From Methylotenera sp. (lineage in GTDB: Bacteria > Pseudomonadota > Gammaproteobacteria > Burkholderiales > Methylophilaceae): a stretch of DNA of 64,000 bases. Positions within the stretch are counted from its first letter, which is position 1. Each line of letters opens with the position of its first letter. The position numbers and the translations under genes were made by a program. The stretch lies in assembly GCA_030682715.1 (NCBI GenBank), contig JAUXNQ010000012.1, positions 1 to 64,000 on the forward strand, in the 5' to 3' direction. The notes beneath the pieces were generated by a model that was not told the origin of the DNA, ran no database searches, and saw only the letters and a program-made list of their open reading frames with translations. This document shows, in pieces, positions 46,587-56,255 of this stretch.

Positions 46587-46603
46587 TGCATTATACTAAT
46601 GCA
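46587..46603. promoter_or_regulatory. Palindrome upstream of the AlgZ-like gene
   Basis: TGCATTA-tac-TAATGCA is a perfect 7-bp inverted repeat 62 bases upstream of the kinase start and 190 bases before argH. It is a candidate operator for the divergent pair. Confidence 0.35.
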
Positions 46604-46791
46604 TATAAGTAGTTTGTTATTAAGCATTTTTTAATGTTGAATAAAATTTGTACAACAATCGCAATTTAATTCCTTTTATAGACAGAGTAAGTGGGTTAAC
46701 CATTTAAGCTTAATGCAAAGGCTGGCTCTTTCATTAACACTTCTATCAATAAATAGGTATATGAAAAGTTAATACTAGATAGGCAAATAAA

Positions 46792-48234
46792 GTGACACAG
46801 AAAATAAGCGCGCTCAATAAAAAAGACACCAGTTGGTCTGGGCGTTTTAATGAGCCAGTGGCTGAGCTAGTTAAAAAATATACAGCATCTATTGGTTTTG
46901 ATTATCGTTTAGCCTCTTTTGATATTGAGGGCTCAATCGCCCACGCGCGTATGTTAAGTGCGCAGGGTATTATTTCTCAGGAAGATTTCAACGCGATTGA
47001 AACTGGCTTGAATGAAATTCTTGAAGAAATCAATGCAGGCCAATTTGAATGGTCGCTAGATTTAGAAGACGTGCATCTTAATATAGAGAAGCGCTTAACC
47101 GATAAAATCGGTGATGCAGGTAAGCGCTTACATACTGGCAGAAGCCGTAACGATCAAGTGGCAACCGATGTAAGGCTTTGGCTACGGACTACTTGCGAGC
47201 AGGTGATTGCAGGTTTATTTAACTTACAAACTAGTTTGCTTGATTTGGCTGAAGCTAATTTTGACACCGTCATGCCTGGTTTTACGCATTTGCAGGTAGC
47301 GCAACCAGTGACCTTTGGTCACCATTTAATGGCGTATTACGAAATGTTGAAACGTGATATTTCACGTTTTGAAGACTGTAAAAAACGTATGAATATGTTG
47401 CCATTGGGTGCCGCAGCTTTGGCTGGTACCAGCTACCCGATAGATCGTGAAAACGTTGCTGCGAGTTTAGGTTTTGCTGGTGTATGTGAGAACTCACTAG
47501 ATGCAGTGTCAGACCGTGATTTTGCGATTGAATTTACCTTTGCCGCGTCCACAGTGATGATGCATTTATCAAGGCTTTCTGAGGAGCTGATTCTATGGAG
47601 CTCGCCACGATTCGCGTTTATTGATATTGCAGACCGCTTCTGCACTGGCTCATCGATTATGCCGCAGAAGAAAAACCCAGATGTGCCAGAGTTGGTGCGT
47701 GGTAAAACAGGCCGTGTTTATGGGCATTTAATGGGGCTGTTGACTTTAATGAAAGGGCAGCCACTTGCCTATAACAAAGACAACCAAGAAGATAAAGAGC
47801 CATTGTTTGATACTGCTGATACGCTATTAGTGACATTGGAAATCTACGCAGACATGCTACGTTTGCCAGTGATAGAAAATGGCGTGGTAGTAAAAGCTGG
47901 CTTTACCGTGAATAAAGAAAATATGCGTAAAGCCGCGAGCGAAGGCTTTGCGACTGCAACCGATTTGGCTGATTACCTCGTAAAAAAAGGCATGCCATTT
48001 AGAGATGCACATGAGGCGGTAGCTTTGGCTGTGCGTTATGCGGTAGATCAAAAAGTGGATTTAAGTGACCTACCTTTAGCTAAACTACAAGCGTTTGCTA
48101 AAGAAATCACTGATGATGTTTATGCCGTGCTTACTTTGGATGGATCACTCAATAGCCGTAACCATATTGGTGGCACTGCACCATCGCAGGTAAAAGCAGC
48201 AATCGCTAGAGCGAGAAAGTTACTTGAAAGTTAG
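46792..48234 (+). CDS. argH: Argininosuccinate lyase
   Basis: A 480-residue enzyme for the last step of arginine synthesis, splitting argininosuccinate into arginine and fumarate. Seen are [37 protein letters not shown] with the first catalytic His region, and the superfamily signature [12 protein letters not shown] with the catalytic Ser. The start is GTG. It is divergent from the AlgZ-type kinase. Confidence 0.97.
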   Translation: MTQKISALNKKDTSWSGRFNEPVAELVKKYTASIGFDYRLASFDIEGSIAHARMLSAQGIISQEDFNAIETGLNEILEEINAGQFEWSLDLEDVHLNIEKRLTDKIGDAGKRLHTGRSRNDQVATDVRLWLRTTCEQVIAGLFNLQTSLLDLAEANFDTVMPGFTHLQVAQPVTFGHHLMAYYEMLKRDISRFEDCKKRMNMLPLGAAALAGTSYPIDRENVAASLGFAGVCENSLDAVSDRDFAIEFTFAASTVMMHLSRLSEELILWSSPRFAFIDIADRFCTGSSIMPQKKNPDVPELVRGKTGRVYGHLMGLLTLMKGQPLAYNKDNQEDKEPLFDTADTLLVTLEIYADMLRLPVIENGVVVKAGFTVNKENMRKAASEGFATATDLADYLVKKGMPFRDAHEAVALAVRYAVDQKVDLSDLPLAKLQAFAKEITDDVYAVLTLDGSLNSRNHIGGTAPSQVKAAIARARKLLES

Positions 48235-48429
48235 TAGATTGTATTTTGAGTAGGGATACTTTAGCAATATTCGCTTTTATTCTGCGGTTAGTGCTTGATG
48301 TTGCTTAGAGTAAATCATGTAGGTTGAACTGTCGCTGTATGGCATCAGGTTCAACTGCATGGGTTGCTTGAGACAGTATTATCCGCCTTTACTGGCCCAT
48401 AATATTCGCATAGTGCAATGTAGTTAAGG

Positions 48430-48936
48430 TTAATGAGCTTTTGTAGGGCCGTTAATTGGGAACGTTGTATTTCTGCTGATAAACCAGTCTTGAAGCTTAA
48501 GAGACTGTTCATTACTTAGTTTAAGATGCGCTAAATTTCTTAATATAAAATCTATAATACTTCTCTCGGTTGTTTCATCGACAGCTGTCCATAAGGCGCT
48601 CGACAGTGCGACAAATACTGAGTTCTTAGCATCAAGTACGATAGTGCTATCATCCTCATCATCAACTAGTGTTTGTTTACCAACCTGAGAGCCTGGGTCA
48701 CTTAAGAGTAGGGCTTCAGGTGACTCTAGTGCGGTAATGAGCGCTCTTAAAATATGAGAACGTGCTCTTCTTAATTCATCGGTCGTGCAGCAGCGGGTAA
48801 CGAAGCTTGCTAAGGCATAAGGAGGTTTTAATGAAAACTCTGTTTCCCACATGCTTAATGCCTGCGACATCTCCGTAGCATTTAAAAATGGTTTTAGGCC
48901 CGTATAAATGGCGCGGCGTCTTAATGGTAAGTTCAT
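48430..48936 (-). CDS. Hypothetical protein downstream of the broken amt gene
   Basis: A 168-residue, mostly helical, soluble protein that I do not recognise. It has no signal peptide or membrane helix. It lies 10 bases after the amt stop on the same strand and so would share its sigma54 promoter. The first codons read MNLPLRRRAIYTGLKPFLNA, and a short acidic stretch VDDEDDSTIVLD lies in the middle. There is no evidence for a catalytic site. Confidence 0.65.
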   Translation of the reverse strand: MNLPLRRRAIYTGLKPFLNATEMSQALSMWETEFSLKPPYALASFVTRCCTTDELRRARSHILRALITALESPEALLLSDPGSQVGKQTLVDDEDDSTIVLDAKNSVFVALSSALWTAVDETTERSIIDFILRNLAHLKLSNEQSLKLQDWFISRNTTFPINGPTKAH

Positions 48937-48946
48937 CTGCTACTTC

Positions 48947-50292
48947 TTATAGTTTCTGTAGTAGTTCTAAATTCTCAGCTTTATAAGCTGCATTGTGGCT
49001 AAACTCCGGGTAGGCAATCTCACCATGTTCAGTAATATCTAAACCGCGTTGCTCATGCATGGTGCTCACACGTAAACCAACGGTTGCCTTAATTAAGCCA
49101 TACATAATGAGGGCCGCAAAGAAAACCCAAATAAACGTAGCGCTGATGCCTATTAGTTGCACAATAATTTGATCACTATTAAACATATTCCCTTTTAGGA
49201 ATATGCCTGCGGCTAAAGTGCCCCATACACCAGCAAAACCATGCACAGAAATGGCACCAACAACATCATCAATGCGCACCTTTTCTAGTAAAAGTACACC
49301 CAACACTGAAATGACACCGCCAATAAAGCCAGTAAGCGCAGCGTAAGGCACATCTGTTGTGGCGTAACCTGCGGTAATGGCAACTAGCCCAGCAATACTG
49401 CCATTAACAGTATTGCTAATTAATATGGGTTTGCGCACCATGACGCTAATGAGCACCGCACCAACAGCGCCTGCTGCTCCAGATAGTTGCGTGTTAAGCA
49501 CAATTAGCCCAATATTGGTGCTTGCTTCTAACGTGCTACCAGCATTAAAACCAAACCAGCCAAACCATAAGATAAAGCCACCAAGACCAAGCATGCCGAT
49601 ATTATGGCCAGGAATGCTATGGATTTTTCCACTTTCACTAAAGCGACCTAAGCGTGGGCCCAGTAAAATAACGCACTGCAAGTGCGCACCAGCCACCTAG
49701 TGAATGTACAACGGTAGATCCTGCAAAATCAATAAATCCCATTTGTTTTAACCAGCCTTGATCATTCCATATCCAGCTACCCAACACTGGGTAAATGACC
49801 GCTGTAATACCGATAGCGCCAAATAAATAAGAGAGATAGTTTGTGCGCTCTGCCATGGCGCCACTCACGATGGTGGCGGCAGTGGAGGCAAACATGATAT
49901 GAAAAACAGCAGGGTGAATTCCCAGTCATCTCCATAACCTAACGCAAAGTGATCTGTACCTACCCTCCAGTTGCGTTACTACCAAACATCAAACCATACC
50001 CTACCAGCCAAAACAGCACGGTACCTACGCACAAGTCCATATAGTTTTTCATCATGACGTTGACAGCATTTTTGGAGCGAGACATGCCAGTTTCTAGCAT
50101 GGCAAAGCCTGCTTGCATCAGAAATACTAAGGCGCCAGCAAGTACAACCCAGACACTATTGATTGCAATTGTCGAAACCGTTTCATTGGTGATTTGATTG
50201 GTGACCGCACCAGCGAAAGAGACTGATGGAATAACTATACCTAATGTAAAACCTAGGATAGTAAGCGCGGTTAGACAAGTAATTCTTTGCAT
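48947..50292 (-). pseudogene. amtB: Ammonium transporter, broken by three single-base indels
   Basis: Together, the three minus-strand reading frames encode a full Amt protein: signal peptide, ETGMSRSKNAVNVMMKNYMD, then TDHF and STAATIVSGAMAER, then GFIDFAGSTVVHSLGGW, GPRLGRFSESG and the rest to the C terminus. The frame is lost by one missing base at a GGG run near 49966, one missing base at a TTTTT run near 49905, and one extra base near 49678, after GGWCALA. Correcting each restores family spacing. Normal Amt is a trimeric NH4+/NH3 channel. As written, the protein cannot be made in one piece, though sequencing error in homopolymers is possible for two sites. No glnK gene is adjacent. Confidence 0.9.
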
Positions 50293-50339
50293 AAATAACC
50301 TATGGCGTAAATGATTGTAATTTTTTATATTTCATACGA

Positions 50340-50355
50340 AGCAATATGTATGCCA
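50340..50355 (-). promoter_or_regulatory. Sigma54 promoter of the amt gene
   Basis: On the minus strand TGGCATACATATTGCT has the GG and GC elements separated by exactly ten bases, matching the -24/-12 consensus. Transcription should start near 50330, about 40 bases before the ATG. A GGTGCA half-site of the NtrC type lies just upstream at 50370. Confidence 0.75.
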
Positions 50356-50538
50356 TGGTGTAAAAGAAAGGTGCAGAATAAACAAGATGTAGCGCTGAGT
50401 GCTTGGTACTTAATAAAAAGCGATGGCAAGTAAACTTTAATCAAAATGATTTAAAGAATATTAAATATTTTTGAACAACTGAGCATGATGATTTGTCTTT
50501 AAACAAGCAATCTAACTATTAAGAGCGAATTAACCACG

Positions 50539-51129
50539 ATGAATAAACTTTTACAGATCATTTATATTAGCCGTTCTACATTTAAATCAACTGATTCACT
50601 GAATAGAATTGAGCCAAACGTTGCAAGAATTCTGGCTAAATCTAGAATAAATAATCGTAAAAATGGCTTAGTTGGTGTGTTGTACTTTGGCGATGGCGTT
50701 TTCTTTCAATGTCTTGAGGGAGATGAGGCAACAATCAATCAGCTAATGAGTAAATTAGAAGCAGACTCACGCCACAAAGATTTAAAAGTGGTATCGAGGA
50801 AATATATCGATCAGCTTTCGTTCTCTGATTGGGCAATGAAATTTGCGCCAATTGATGCCAAGATAGCACGTTTTCTTAAAGCAAACGGATTTGAGCGGTT
50901 TAATCCATATTTATTTTCAGACGAAACGGTTAGTAACTTTTTGAATGAATTATTTTATGCGGATGATCCAACCAACCCCTTGGGGGCATCATTGCTACCA
51001 AGGGAAGGTTTTGAGGGTGCTACAGTTCAGTCTGCTGGTAAAAGAACTGCTAACTTAGCATTGATGTGCTCAGTATTAGCTTTATTGATTTCCATATTCT
51101 CGCTTCTAGCTGCAAAAAACTTGATTTAG
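50539..51129 (+). CDS. Membrane-anchored BLUF blue-light sensor
   Basis: A 196-residue protein with an N-terminal BLUF flavin domain (about 1-95). The key Tyr is in IIYISRS, the flavin-contacting Asn in RINNRKNGLVGVLYF, the Gln in FFQCLEG, and the SDWAMKF segment carries the Trp/Met pair. A linker is followed by one C-terminal membrane helix (ALMCSVLALLISIFSLLAA). BLUF domains change hydrogen bonding around flavin in blue light and pass this to a partner. No enzymatic output domain is fused, so it should act on another membrane or nearby protein. Confidence 0.9.
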   Translation: MNKLLQIIYISRSTFKSTDSLNRIEPNVARILAKSRINNRKNGLVGVLYFGDGVFFQCLEGDEATINQLMSKLEADSRHKDLKVVSRKYIDQLSFSDWAMKFAPIDAKIARFLKANGFERFNPYLFSDETVSNFLNELFYADDPTNPLGASLLPREGFEGATVQSAGKRTANLALMCSVLALLISIFSLLAAKNLI

Positions 51130-51191
51130 TAAGCTTCAGTGAACTAACAGCTGATTTTTATTAGGGTAGTTAGATGCGGGCGTTGGATTCT

Positions 51192-52442
51192 TTACTCATC
51201 ATCTAAAAAAATCGTTAATAACTCGTTTAAATAGCGTTGACCTAACAGGGTTGGTTTAATGTAGCCATCTTGAATAGTCAGCAGTTTTTTAGCTTGTGCT
51301 TGTTTGATTGCTGGTTCTAGCGTGATGAGGTTAAGCCCTGTGTGTTGTTGAAACAAGCCTAGTGGTACACCATCAATCAGCCTGAGTGCGTTCATCATAA
51401 ATTCAAACCCTAGTGCATCTTGGCTAATGATAGATTCACTCTCAACGGCACTGCCGTGAAGCGCTTGCTCCATATATGCTTTAGGGTGTTTTGGGCGAGT
51501 TTCTCTGGTGATTTTATCGTGGTAGCTTAATTTGCTGTGGGCGCCTGCGCCAATGCCTAGGTAATCGCCAAATTGCCAGTAATTGAGATTGTGTCTAGCC
51601 TGCTGGCCTTTTTTGGCAAATGCGGAGGTTTCGTAATGCTCATAACCATGTTGTGCCAGTAAGTTTTCAATCTCAATTTGCATTTCAGCGCTGGTGTCAT
51701 CATCAGGCAGGCTTGGCGGCGTATGATAAAACGGCGTATTGGGCTCAAGTGTTAAATGATAAAAAGAGAGGTGGTCAGGATTAAATGCAACGGCCTGCTT
51801 TGCATCGGCTAAAGCATCTGTTAATGATTGATTTGGCAGACCATACATCACATCCAGATTAACGCGATCAAAGGTAGTGAGTGCTAACTCTGCGGCGTAA
51901 ATCGCTTGTTTGTCATCATGAATCCGTCCCAATGCTTTTAAATAGTCAGCATTGAAGCTTTGTATACCTAGCGATAGCCGATTAACGCCAGCTTGTTTGT
52001 AACCAGCGAAGTTGGCAATGTCCACTGTGCCAGGGTTGGCTTCAAGTGTGATTTCAGCGTCATATTCTAAGGGCGTAAGTGCGCGTACTTGGCTTAAAAT
52101 GGTATCAATCGCTTCAGGTGAGAATAAGCTTGGTGTGCCGCCACCAAAGAATATACTTTTGATTTTTCTGCCCCACACTTTTGGTGTGGCAAGTTCTAGG
52201 TCTTTAGTCAGCGCTTCTACGTAGGCTTTTTCTGGGAGTTCGCCGTTTTTATGGCGGCTTTCGTGTGAGTTAAAGTCACAATAAGGACATTTCTGCACAC
52301 ACCAAGGGATATGGATGTATAAAGAAAGCGGTGGCGGGTTACTTAAGCCAGAAAGGGTTGCCGCACCCGCAAGTGGCGCAACAGTATTAATTAACTGAGG
52401 CTTAAACTCAGCAGCCGCTTTAATTTCAATAATCTTTTTAAT
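51192..52442 (-). CDS. hemW: Radical SAM heme chaperone HemW, with probable ATT start
   Basis: This radical SAM protein has LSLYIHIPWCVQKCPYCDFNS, the CxxxCxxC 4Fe-4S motif, IKSIFFGGGTPSLF and a C-terminal HemN-type domain. The track's GTG 52298 start cannot be right because it removes the first cluster cysteine. The frame stays open to a stop at 52449 without any ATG, GTG or TTG, but ATT 52442 has AAGGTGA six bases upstream. With that start it is 416 residues. HemW inserts heme into respiratory proteins rather than acting as coproporphyrinogen oxidase. It is the last gene of an rph-rdgB-small protein-hemW series. Confidence 0.88.
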   Translation of the reverse strand: MKKIIEIKAAAEFKPQLINTVAPLAGAATLSGLSNPPPLSLYIHIPWCVQKCPYCDFNSHESRHKNGELPEKAYVEALTKDLELATPKVWGRKIKSIFFGGGTPSLFSPEAIDTILSQVRALTPLEYDAEITLEANPGTVDIANFAGYKQAGVNRLSLGIQSFNADYLKALGRIHDDKQAIYAAELALTTFDRVNLDVMYGLPNQSLTDALADAKQAVAFNPDHLSFYHLTLEPNTPFYHTPPSLPDDDTSAEMQIEIENLLAQHGYEHYETSAFAKKGQQARHNLNYWQFGDYLGIGAGAHSKLSYHDKITRETRPKHPKAYMEQALHGSAVESESIISQDALGFEFMMNALRLIDGVPLGLFQQHTGLNLITLEPAIKQAQAKKLLTIQDGYIKPTLLGQRYLNELLTIFLDDE

Positions 52443-52497
52443 GACAAATCACCTTGAATGCAAAATCCGCTTGAATGTAAAAGCCTTGAGAGCCGCT

Positions 52498-52719
52498 TTA
52501 CTTTTGGTAAGGGTTGATGAGCGCATCTACTAATTGATGGAGTGCCTCGCGCATTTGTTGTTCTGATACTTCCATGAGTAAACCATCTTCAAGCGCATCT
52601 TGCGCAATTTGCTTTAGTTCATCAAAGTTTTCAGTCATCACTTTCACTTTTTCAGTGCATGAGACCACGCTGCCATCATCCCGTAACCATTTAGGCCATG
52701 CTTGCTCTGGCTTAGTCAT
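52498..52719 (-). CDS. Conserved small hypothetical protein
   Basis: A 73-residue protein with WPKWLRDDGSVVSCTEKVKVMTENFDEL and EALHQLVDALINPY, a pattern I recall from small proteins next to rdgB or hemW in betaproteobacteria, without a known function. It overlaps rdgB by eight bases, supporting a real gene. Confidence 0.75.
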   Translation of the reverse strand: MTKPEQAWPKWLRDDGSVVSCTEKVKVMTENFDELKQIAQDALEDGLLMEVSEQQMREALHQLVDALINPYQK

Positions 52720-53335
52720 GACTGAGCCTTTCCAGCTTTTGTAGCAGTTTTACCATGGCATGGCCGCGGTGACTAATACGGCTTTTAATGTCTAAAGGCA
52801 GTTCGGCCACAGTTTTATCGGTTTTTGCATCTAAAAACAGAGGGTCGTAACCAAAGCCATCCGTGCCCCGCAGTTCAGTTAAAATCTCTCCAATCCATTG
52901 GCCTTCTGCAATGATAGGCTCAGGATCGTGCTCATGACGCACCAGTACCATGACGCAGTAAAAATGCGCATGACGATTAGTTTCGCCTTGTAATGCATCT
53001 AGTAATTTTAGGTTGTTTCGAGCGTCTTGGCTAAGCGTAGAAAGCGCGTCTGCTTCTGCGTATCTGGCTGAACGTACGCCAGGTGCGCCGAGTAAGGCAT
53101 CGACACATAAGCCAGAATCATCCGCCAACGCTGGTAAGCCCGTATGTTTGCTGGCATGTCTGGCTTTGGCCAAGGCATTTTCTATAAAGGTGCATAATGG
53201 TTCTTCACACTCTGGCACATTGAGATTAGATTGCGGAATGATCTCAATCGCTAATGGGCTGAGTAAGTGCTGAATTTCACGTAACTTGCCTTTGTTGCCA
53301 GTGGCAATCACAAGTTGATTAAATGGTAGCGCCAT
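52712..53335 (-). CDS. rdgB: XTP/dITP pyrophosphatase (RdgB/HAM1)
   Basis: A 207-residue enzyme from ATG 53335 that hydrolyses non-canonical purine triphosphates such as dITP and XTP. It has VIATGNKGKLREI, LADDSGLCVDALLGAPGVRSARYA, and GTDGFGYDPLFL. The start is set just after rph; the longer track start would overlap rph. rph-rdgB is a common pairing. Confidence 0.95.
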   Translation of the reverse strand: MALPFNQLVIATGNKGKLREIQHLLSPLAIEIIPQSNLNVPECEEPLCTFIENALAKARHASKHTGLPALADDSGLCVDALLGAPGVRSARYAEADALSTLSQDARNNLKLLDALQGETNRHAHFYCVMVLVRHEHDPEPIIAEGQWIGEILTELRGTDGFGYDPLFLDAKTDKTVAELPLDIKSRISHRGHAMVKLLQKLERLSHD

Positions 53336-53339
53336 GTGT

Positions 53340-54065
53340 TTAACCGAGTGCTTTGTTTTGTTCAATAATCAATTGTTGAATACCGTGTGCAGCTAAATCC
53401 AGCATGGCATTCATCGCATCACGTTCAAAAGGTTCGCCTTCTGCGGTACCTTGAATCTCCACAAATCCGCCTTTGCCAGTCATCACTACGTTCATGTCTG
53501 TATCGCAGTCAGAATCTTCAATGTAGTCTAGATCTAGTACTGGGGTGCCCTTATAAACACCGACAGAAATGGCAGCCACAGCATCTTTTAATGGTGATTC
53601 GCTGATTTTACCGCTTTTTAACAAAAATGAAATTGCATCTTGTAGTGCAACGTAAGCGCCAGTGATACTTGCCGTGCGGGTGCCGCCATCGGCCTGAATT
53701 ACGTCACAGTCGATTTGAATGCTACGCTCGCCCAATTTTTCTAAATCGATAATGGCGCGTAAAGAACGGCCGATGAGTCGCTGAATTTCCTGTGTACGGC
53801 CAGATTGCTTGCCGCGTGCCGCTTCTCTATCCATGCGGCTGCCTGTTGAGCGTGGCAACATGCCATATTCTGCTGTGACCCAACCTTGGCCTTTGCCTTT
53901 TAAAAAGCCTGGTACCTTCTCCTCAACACTGGCTGTGCATAACACGTGCGTATCGCCAAACTTAACCATTACAGAGCCTTCTGCGTGTTTGGTGTAATGA
54001 CGAATAATTTCAACGGGCCTAAGTTGGTTGCAAGCGCGTTGGCTTGGTCTAATGTTATCTTGCAT
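53340..54065 (-). CDS. rph: Ribonuclease PH
   Basis: A 241-residue phosphorolytic 3'-5' exoribonuclease that trims tRNA 3' ends. It has the opening [51 protein letters not shown] and [20 protein letters not shown]. The length is standard. It follows the PP2C gene after 36 bases, in the same direction. Confidence 0.97.
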   Translation of the reverse strand: MQDNIRPSQRACNQLRPVEIIRHYTKHAEGSVMVKFGDTHVLCTASVEEKVPGFLKGKGQGWVTAEYGMLPRSTGSRMDREAARGKQSGRTQEIQRLIGRSLRAIIDLEKLGERSIQIDCDVIQADGGTRTASITGAYVALQDAISFLLKSGKISESPLKDAVAAISVGVYKGTPVLDLDYIEDSDCDTDMNVVMTGKGGFVEIQGTAEGEPFERDAMNAMLDLAAHGIQQLIIEQNKALG

Positions 54066-54101
54066 GATGTAAATCCTGAATTTCTAGTAGTGTATAAATG
54101 A

Positions 54102-55013
54102 TTAAGCGCGTTTGGTTTTGCTTAGGGCTTGCTGAATCTCGGCGATGGTTCTTTCAATATCATCATCAGAGAGATCAAGGTTTGCCTGATTATTTGGGCG
54201 CGTCGTCGGGTTCATGATGGTGGTAGTTGAACCCATCGGCATGGTGATGGTTTCAACGGCTAATTGACTATGAAGTTTGTCGCCCCATTGTAGTCCAATT
54301 GCGCTCATGTTATCACCATGCACTTGGCTGATAGTTTCTGCTTCGTCTAGTAACAGTGTTACGTTGTCCGAAATTGAAGGGCCATTTAACATGCGTTTGA
54401 TTTGGTCATCAGTAATCGCTCCCCATACGCCATCAGTGCAAAGTAGCACAGTGTCGCCTTCTAACAGTTCTTGCCTATCTGAAAGCGTAATTTTGGGGGG
54501 CACGTCACCACCTAGGCAACTATAGACTTTATGTCGGTATGGGTGTGTAGACATGTCGCTTTTATCAATCATGCCGCGATTGTATAAAGATTGCACCACC
54601 GAGTGGTCTTCAGTGCGATACAGTAAATGGCCATCGCGAAAGTGATAGAGTCGAGAGTCACCCACATGGGCACAATATAGCATGCCACGCTGCACGATTG
54701 CCGCCACAATTGTAGTGCGCGGTGCTTCCAGCATTTCTCGCTCTTGCGTAAGTTGGTCAATCATATCGTGCACTTGCTGAATATGATCGGTTAAGAACTT
54801 TGCTGGGCTAGATAATGCAGGCATGGCTAGCCGTTGAAAAGCCTCAGTCATGGTAGTAACGGCAAGTTGTGCAGCTACCTCGCCGTGGCGATAACCGCCC
54901 ATACCATCCGCGACCACTAAAAGTAATGCATCTTTACTATACGAGTAGGCGAGTCGGTCTTGGTTATATGGCCGCGGGCCTTGGCGGCTATTCTGGAAAA
55001 TTGTAAATTTCAT
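54102..55013 (-). CDS. PP2C-type Ser/Thr protein phosphatase
   Basis: A 303-residue metal-dependent phosphatase with the PP2C metal-binding motifs RPYNQDR, VVADGMGGYRHGEVA, HVGDSRLYHF and LLCTDGVWG. A Thr/Asn-rich tail follows (MGSTTTIMNPTTRPNNQ). It overlaps the kinase gene by four bases, so the two form a reversible Ser/Thr phosphorylation pair. No type VI secretion genes are present in the window. Targets are unknown. Confidence 0.93.
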   Translation of the reverse strand: MKFTIFQNSRQGPRPYNQDRLAYSYSKDALLLVVADGMGGYRHGEVAAQLAVTTMTEAFQRLAMPALSSPAKFLTDHIQQVHDMIDQLTQEREMLEAPRTTIVAAIVQRGMLYCAHVGDSRLYHFRDGHLLYRTEDHSVVQSLYNRGMIDKSDMSTHPYRHKVYSCLGGDVPPKITLSDRQELLEGDTVLLCTDGVWGAITDDQIKRMLNGPSISDNVTLLLDEAETISQVHGDNMSAIGLQWGDKLHSQLAVETITMPMGSTTTIMNPTTRPNNQANLDLSDDDIERTIAEIQQALSKTKRA

Positions 55014-55984
55014 TGTGATTTATTGTTGCTAAGCGATATCGATTTATTGAGAACACTCATCATTCTATGTACTAGGCCTGTCTTTTTGTCGCTCTTGGGC
55101 ATGTTTTCTAGCAATGATTTTTGTAGTGAAAATACGCTTTGAGGGCGTTTAAGATAATCTAAACTTAAGCATTTATCGATGGTTTGCAGTAAATCCTGCG
55201 AATAATGGTCTTTACCTATTTTAACAGCAGGCATTAATAAATCATTCTTGATGCGCTGATTAGCCGCAAGTGGCGATGTGCGTGTTAAGCATGAGTACAT
55301 GGTGGCGCCAATACTATAAATATCGCTCCACGGCCCCAGTAACTTTCTATCGTAATATTGCTCTGGCGGCGCAAACCCAGGCGTGTAACTTGGTGATATT
55401 TTAGCTTGATTCTCACTCAGTGCCTGACGAGATGAGCCAAAGTCTAACAATACTGGTGAGCCATCTAACCGAATATAGATGTTGGCTGGCTTAATATCTA
55501 AATGTAGCAGTTTTTGTGTGTGCACTTCGCGCAGGCCATTTGATAGCTCGCTAAACACTCGACGTATAAATTTTTCAGAAACAGGTTCTGATTGGCTAAG
55601 GATGTATTCTTGTAGGGATTTACCGCGCTCGTACTGCATCACCATGTAGACGGTTTCATTGGCTCGGAAGAAATTAAGCACCCGCACAATGTTTTTATGT
55701 TCAATTTTAGCTAATGCCAAACCTTCGTCAAAAAAACACTTCAAGCCGTGCCTGAATAAAGCAATATCTTCAGCATTAGGCTGTACTGTAGCGCTATCGG
55801 CACGTATCGCAATAGAAGTAGGTAGATACTCCTTAATCGCAACCACATTTTTTTCTTTATCGCGCGCTAAATAGACAAAACTAAAGCCACCAGAGCTTAA
55901 CACTTTGGTAATTTCATAGTCATGCAACTGGTAGCCAGCTGTTAACGCTAAATTCGCTGAGGTTAAATGCTTAGTAGAGGTCAC
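55010..55984 (-). CDS. Hanks-type Ser/Thr protein kinase
   Basis: A 324-residue soluble kinase. Motifs: glycine loop LSSGGFSFVYLA, catalytic Lys in VVAIKEYLP, LHLDIKPANIYI (the Arg of HRD is Leu, making a non-RD kinase), LDFGSSRQ, and FAPPEQYY. All residues needed for phosphotransfer are there, unlike the degenerate kinase at 5141-7468. No membrane helix or sensory tail is seen, so it differs from PASTA kinases. It is encoded just before its PP2C partner. Confidence 0.93.
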   Translation of the reverse strand: MTSTKHLTSANLALTAGYQLHDYEITKVLSSGGFSFVYLARDKEKNVVAIKEYLPTSIAIRADSATVQPNAEDIALFRHGLKCFFDEGLALAKIEHKNIVRVLNFFRANETVYMVMQYERGKSLQEYILSQSEPVSEKFIRRVFSELSNGLREVHTQKLLHLDIKPANIYIRLDGSPVLLDFGSSRQALSENQAKISPSYTPGFAPPEQYYDRKLLGPWSDIYSIGATMYSCLTRTSPLAANQRIKNDLLMPAVKIGKDHYSQDLLQTIDKCLSLDYLKRPQSVFSLQKSLLENMPKSDKKTGLVHRMMSVLNKSISLSNNKSQ

Positions 55985-56255
55985 TTTAAGTTGGTTTCTT
56001 TAATGATATTTATCATTAAGCCTGTATGTAGCCTGCATAGAATCTTATATTTCAATGATAGCCAGCTTTTTGTCCGTATTGACTACAGCAATATAGCGCG
56101 TAATTGACTGAAATTAAAGTTTTTTGATAGATAGTTTTGATTAAATATCAGTATTTTGTACATATAAATACCTATGAGATTGCATTTTTTAGTGATTAAT
56201 AGACAGTATTTGATACCATGGTGCCAATTTATTTTAATTTTTGGAAAATCTTAAT

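Noticed and set aside
49377-49700. 107-residue plus-strand ORF opposite amt
   Set aside because: It lies antisense to clear Amt family sequence and has no recognisable domain.
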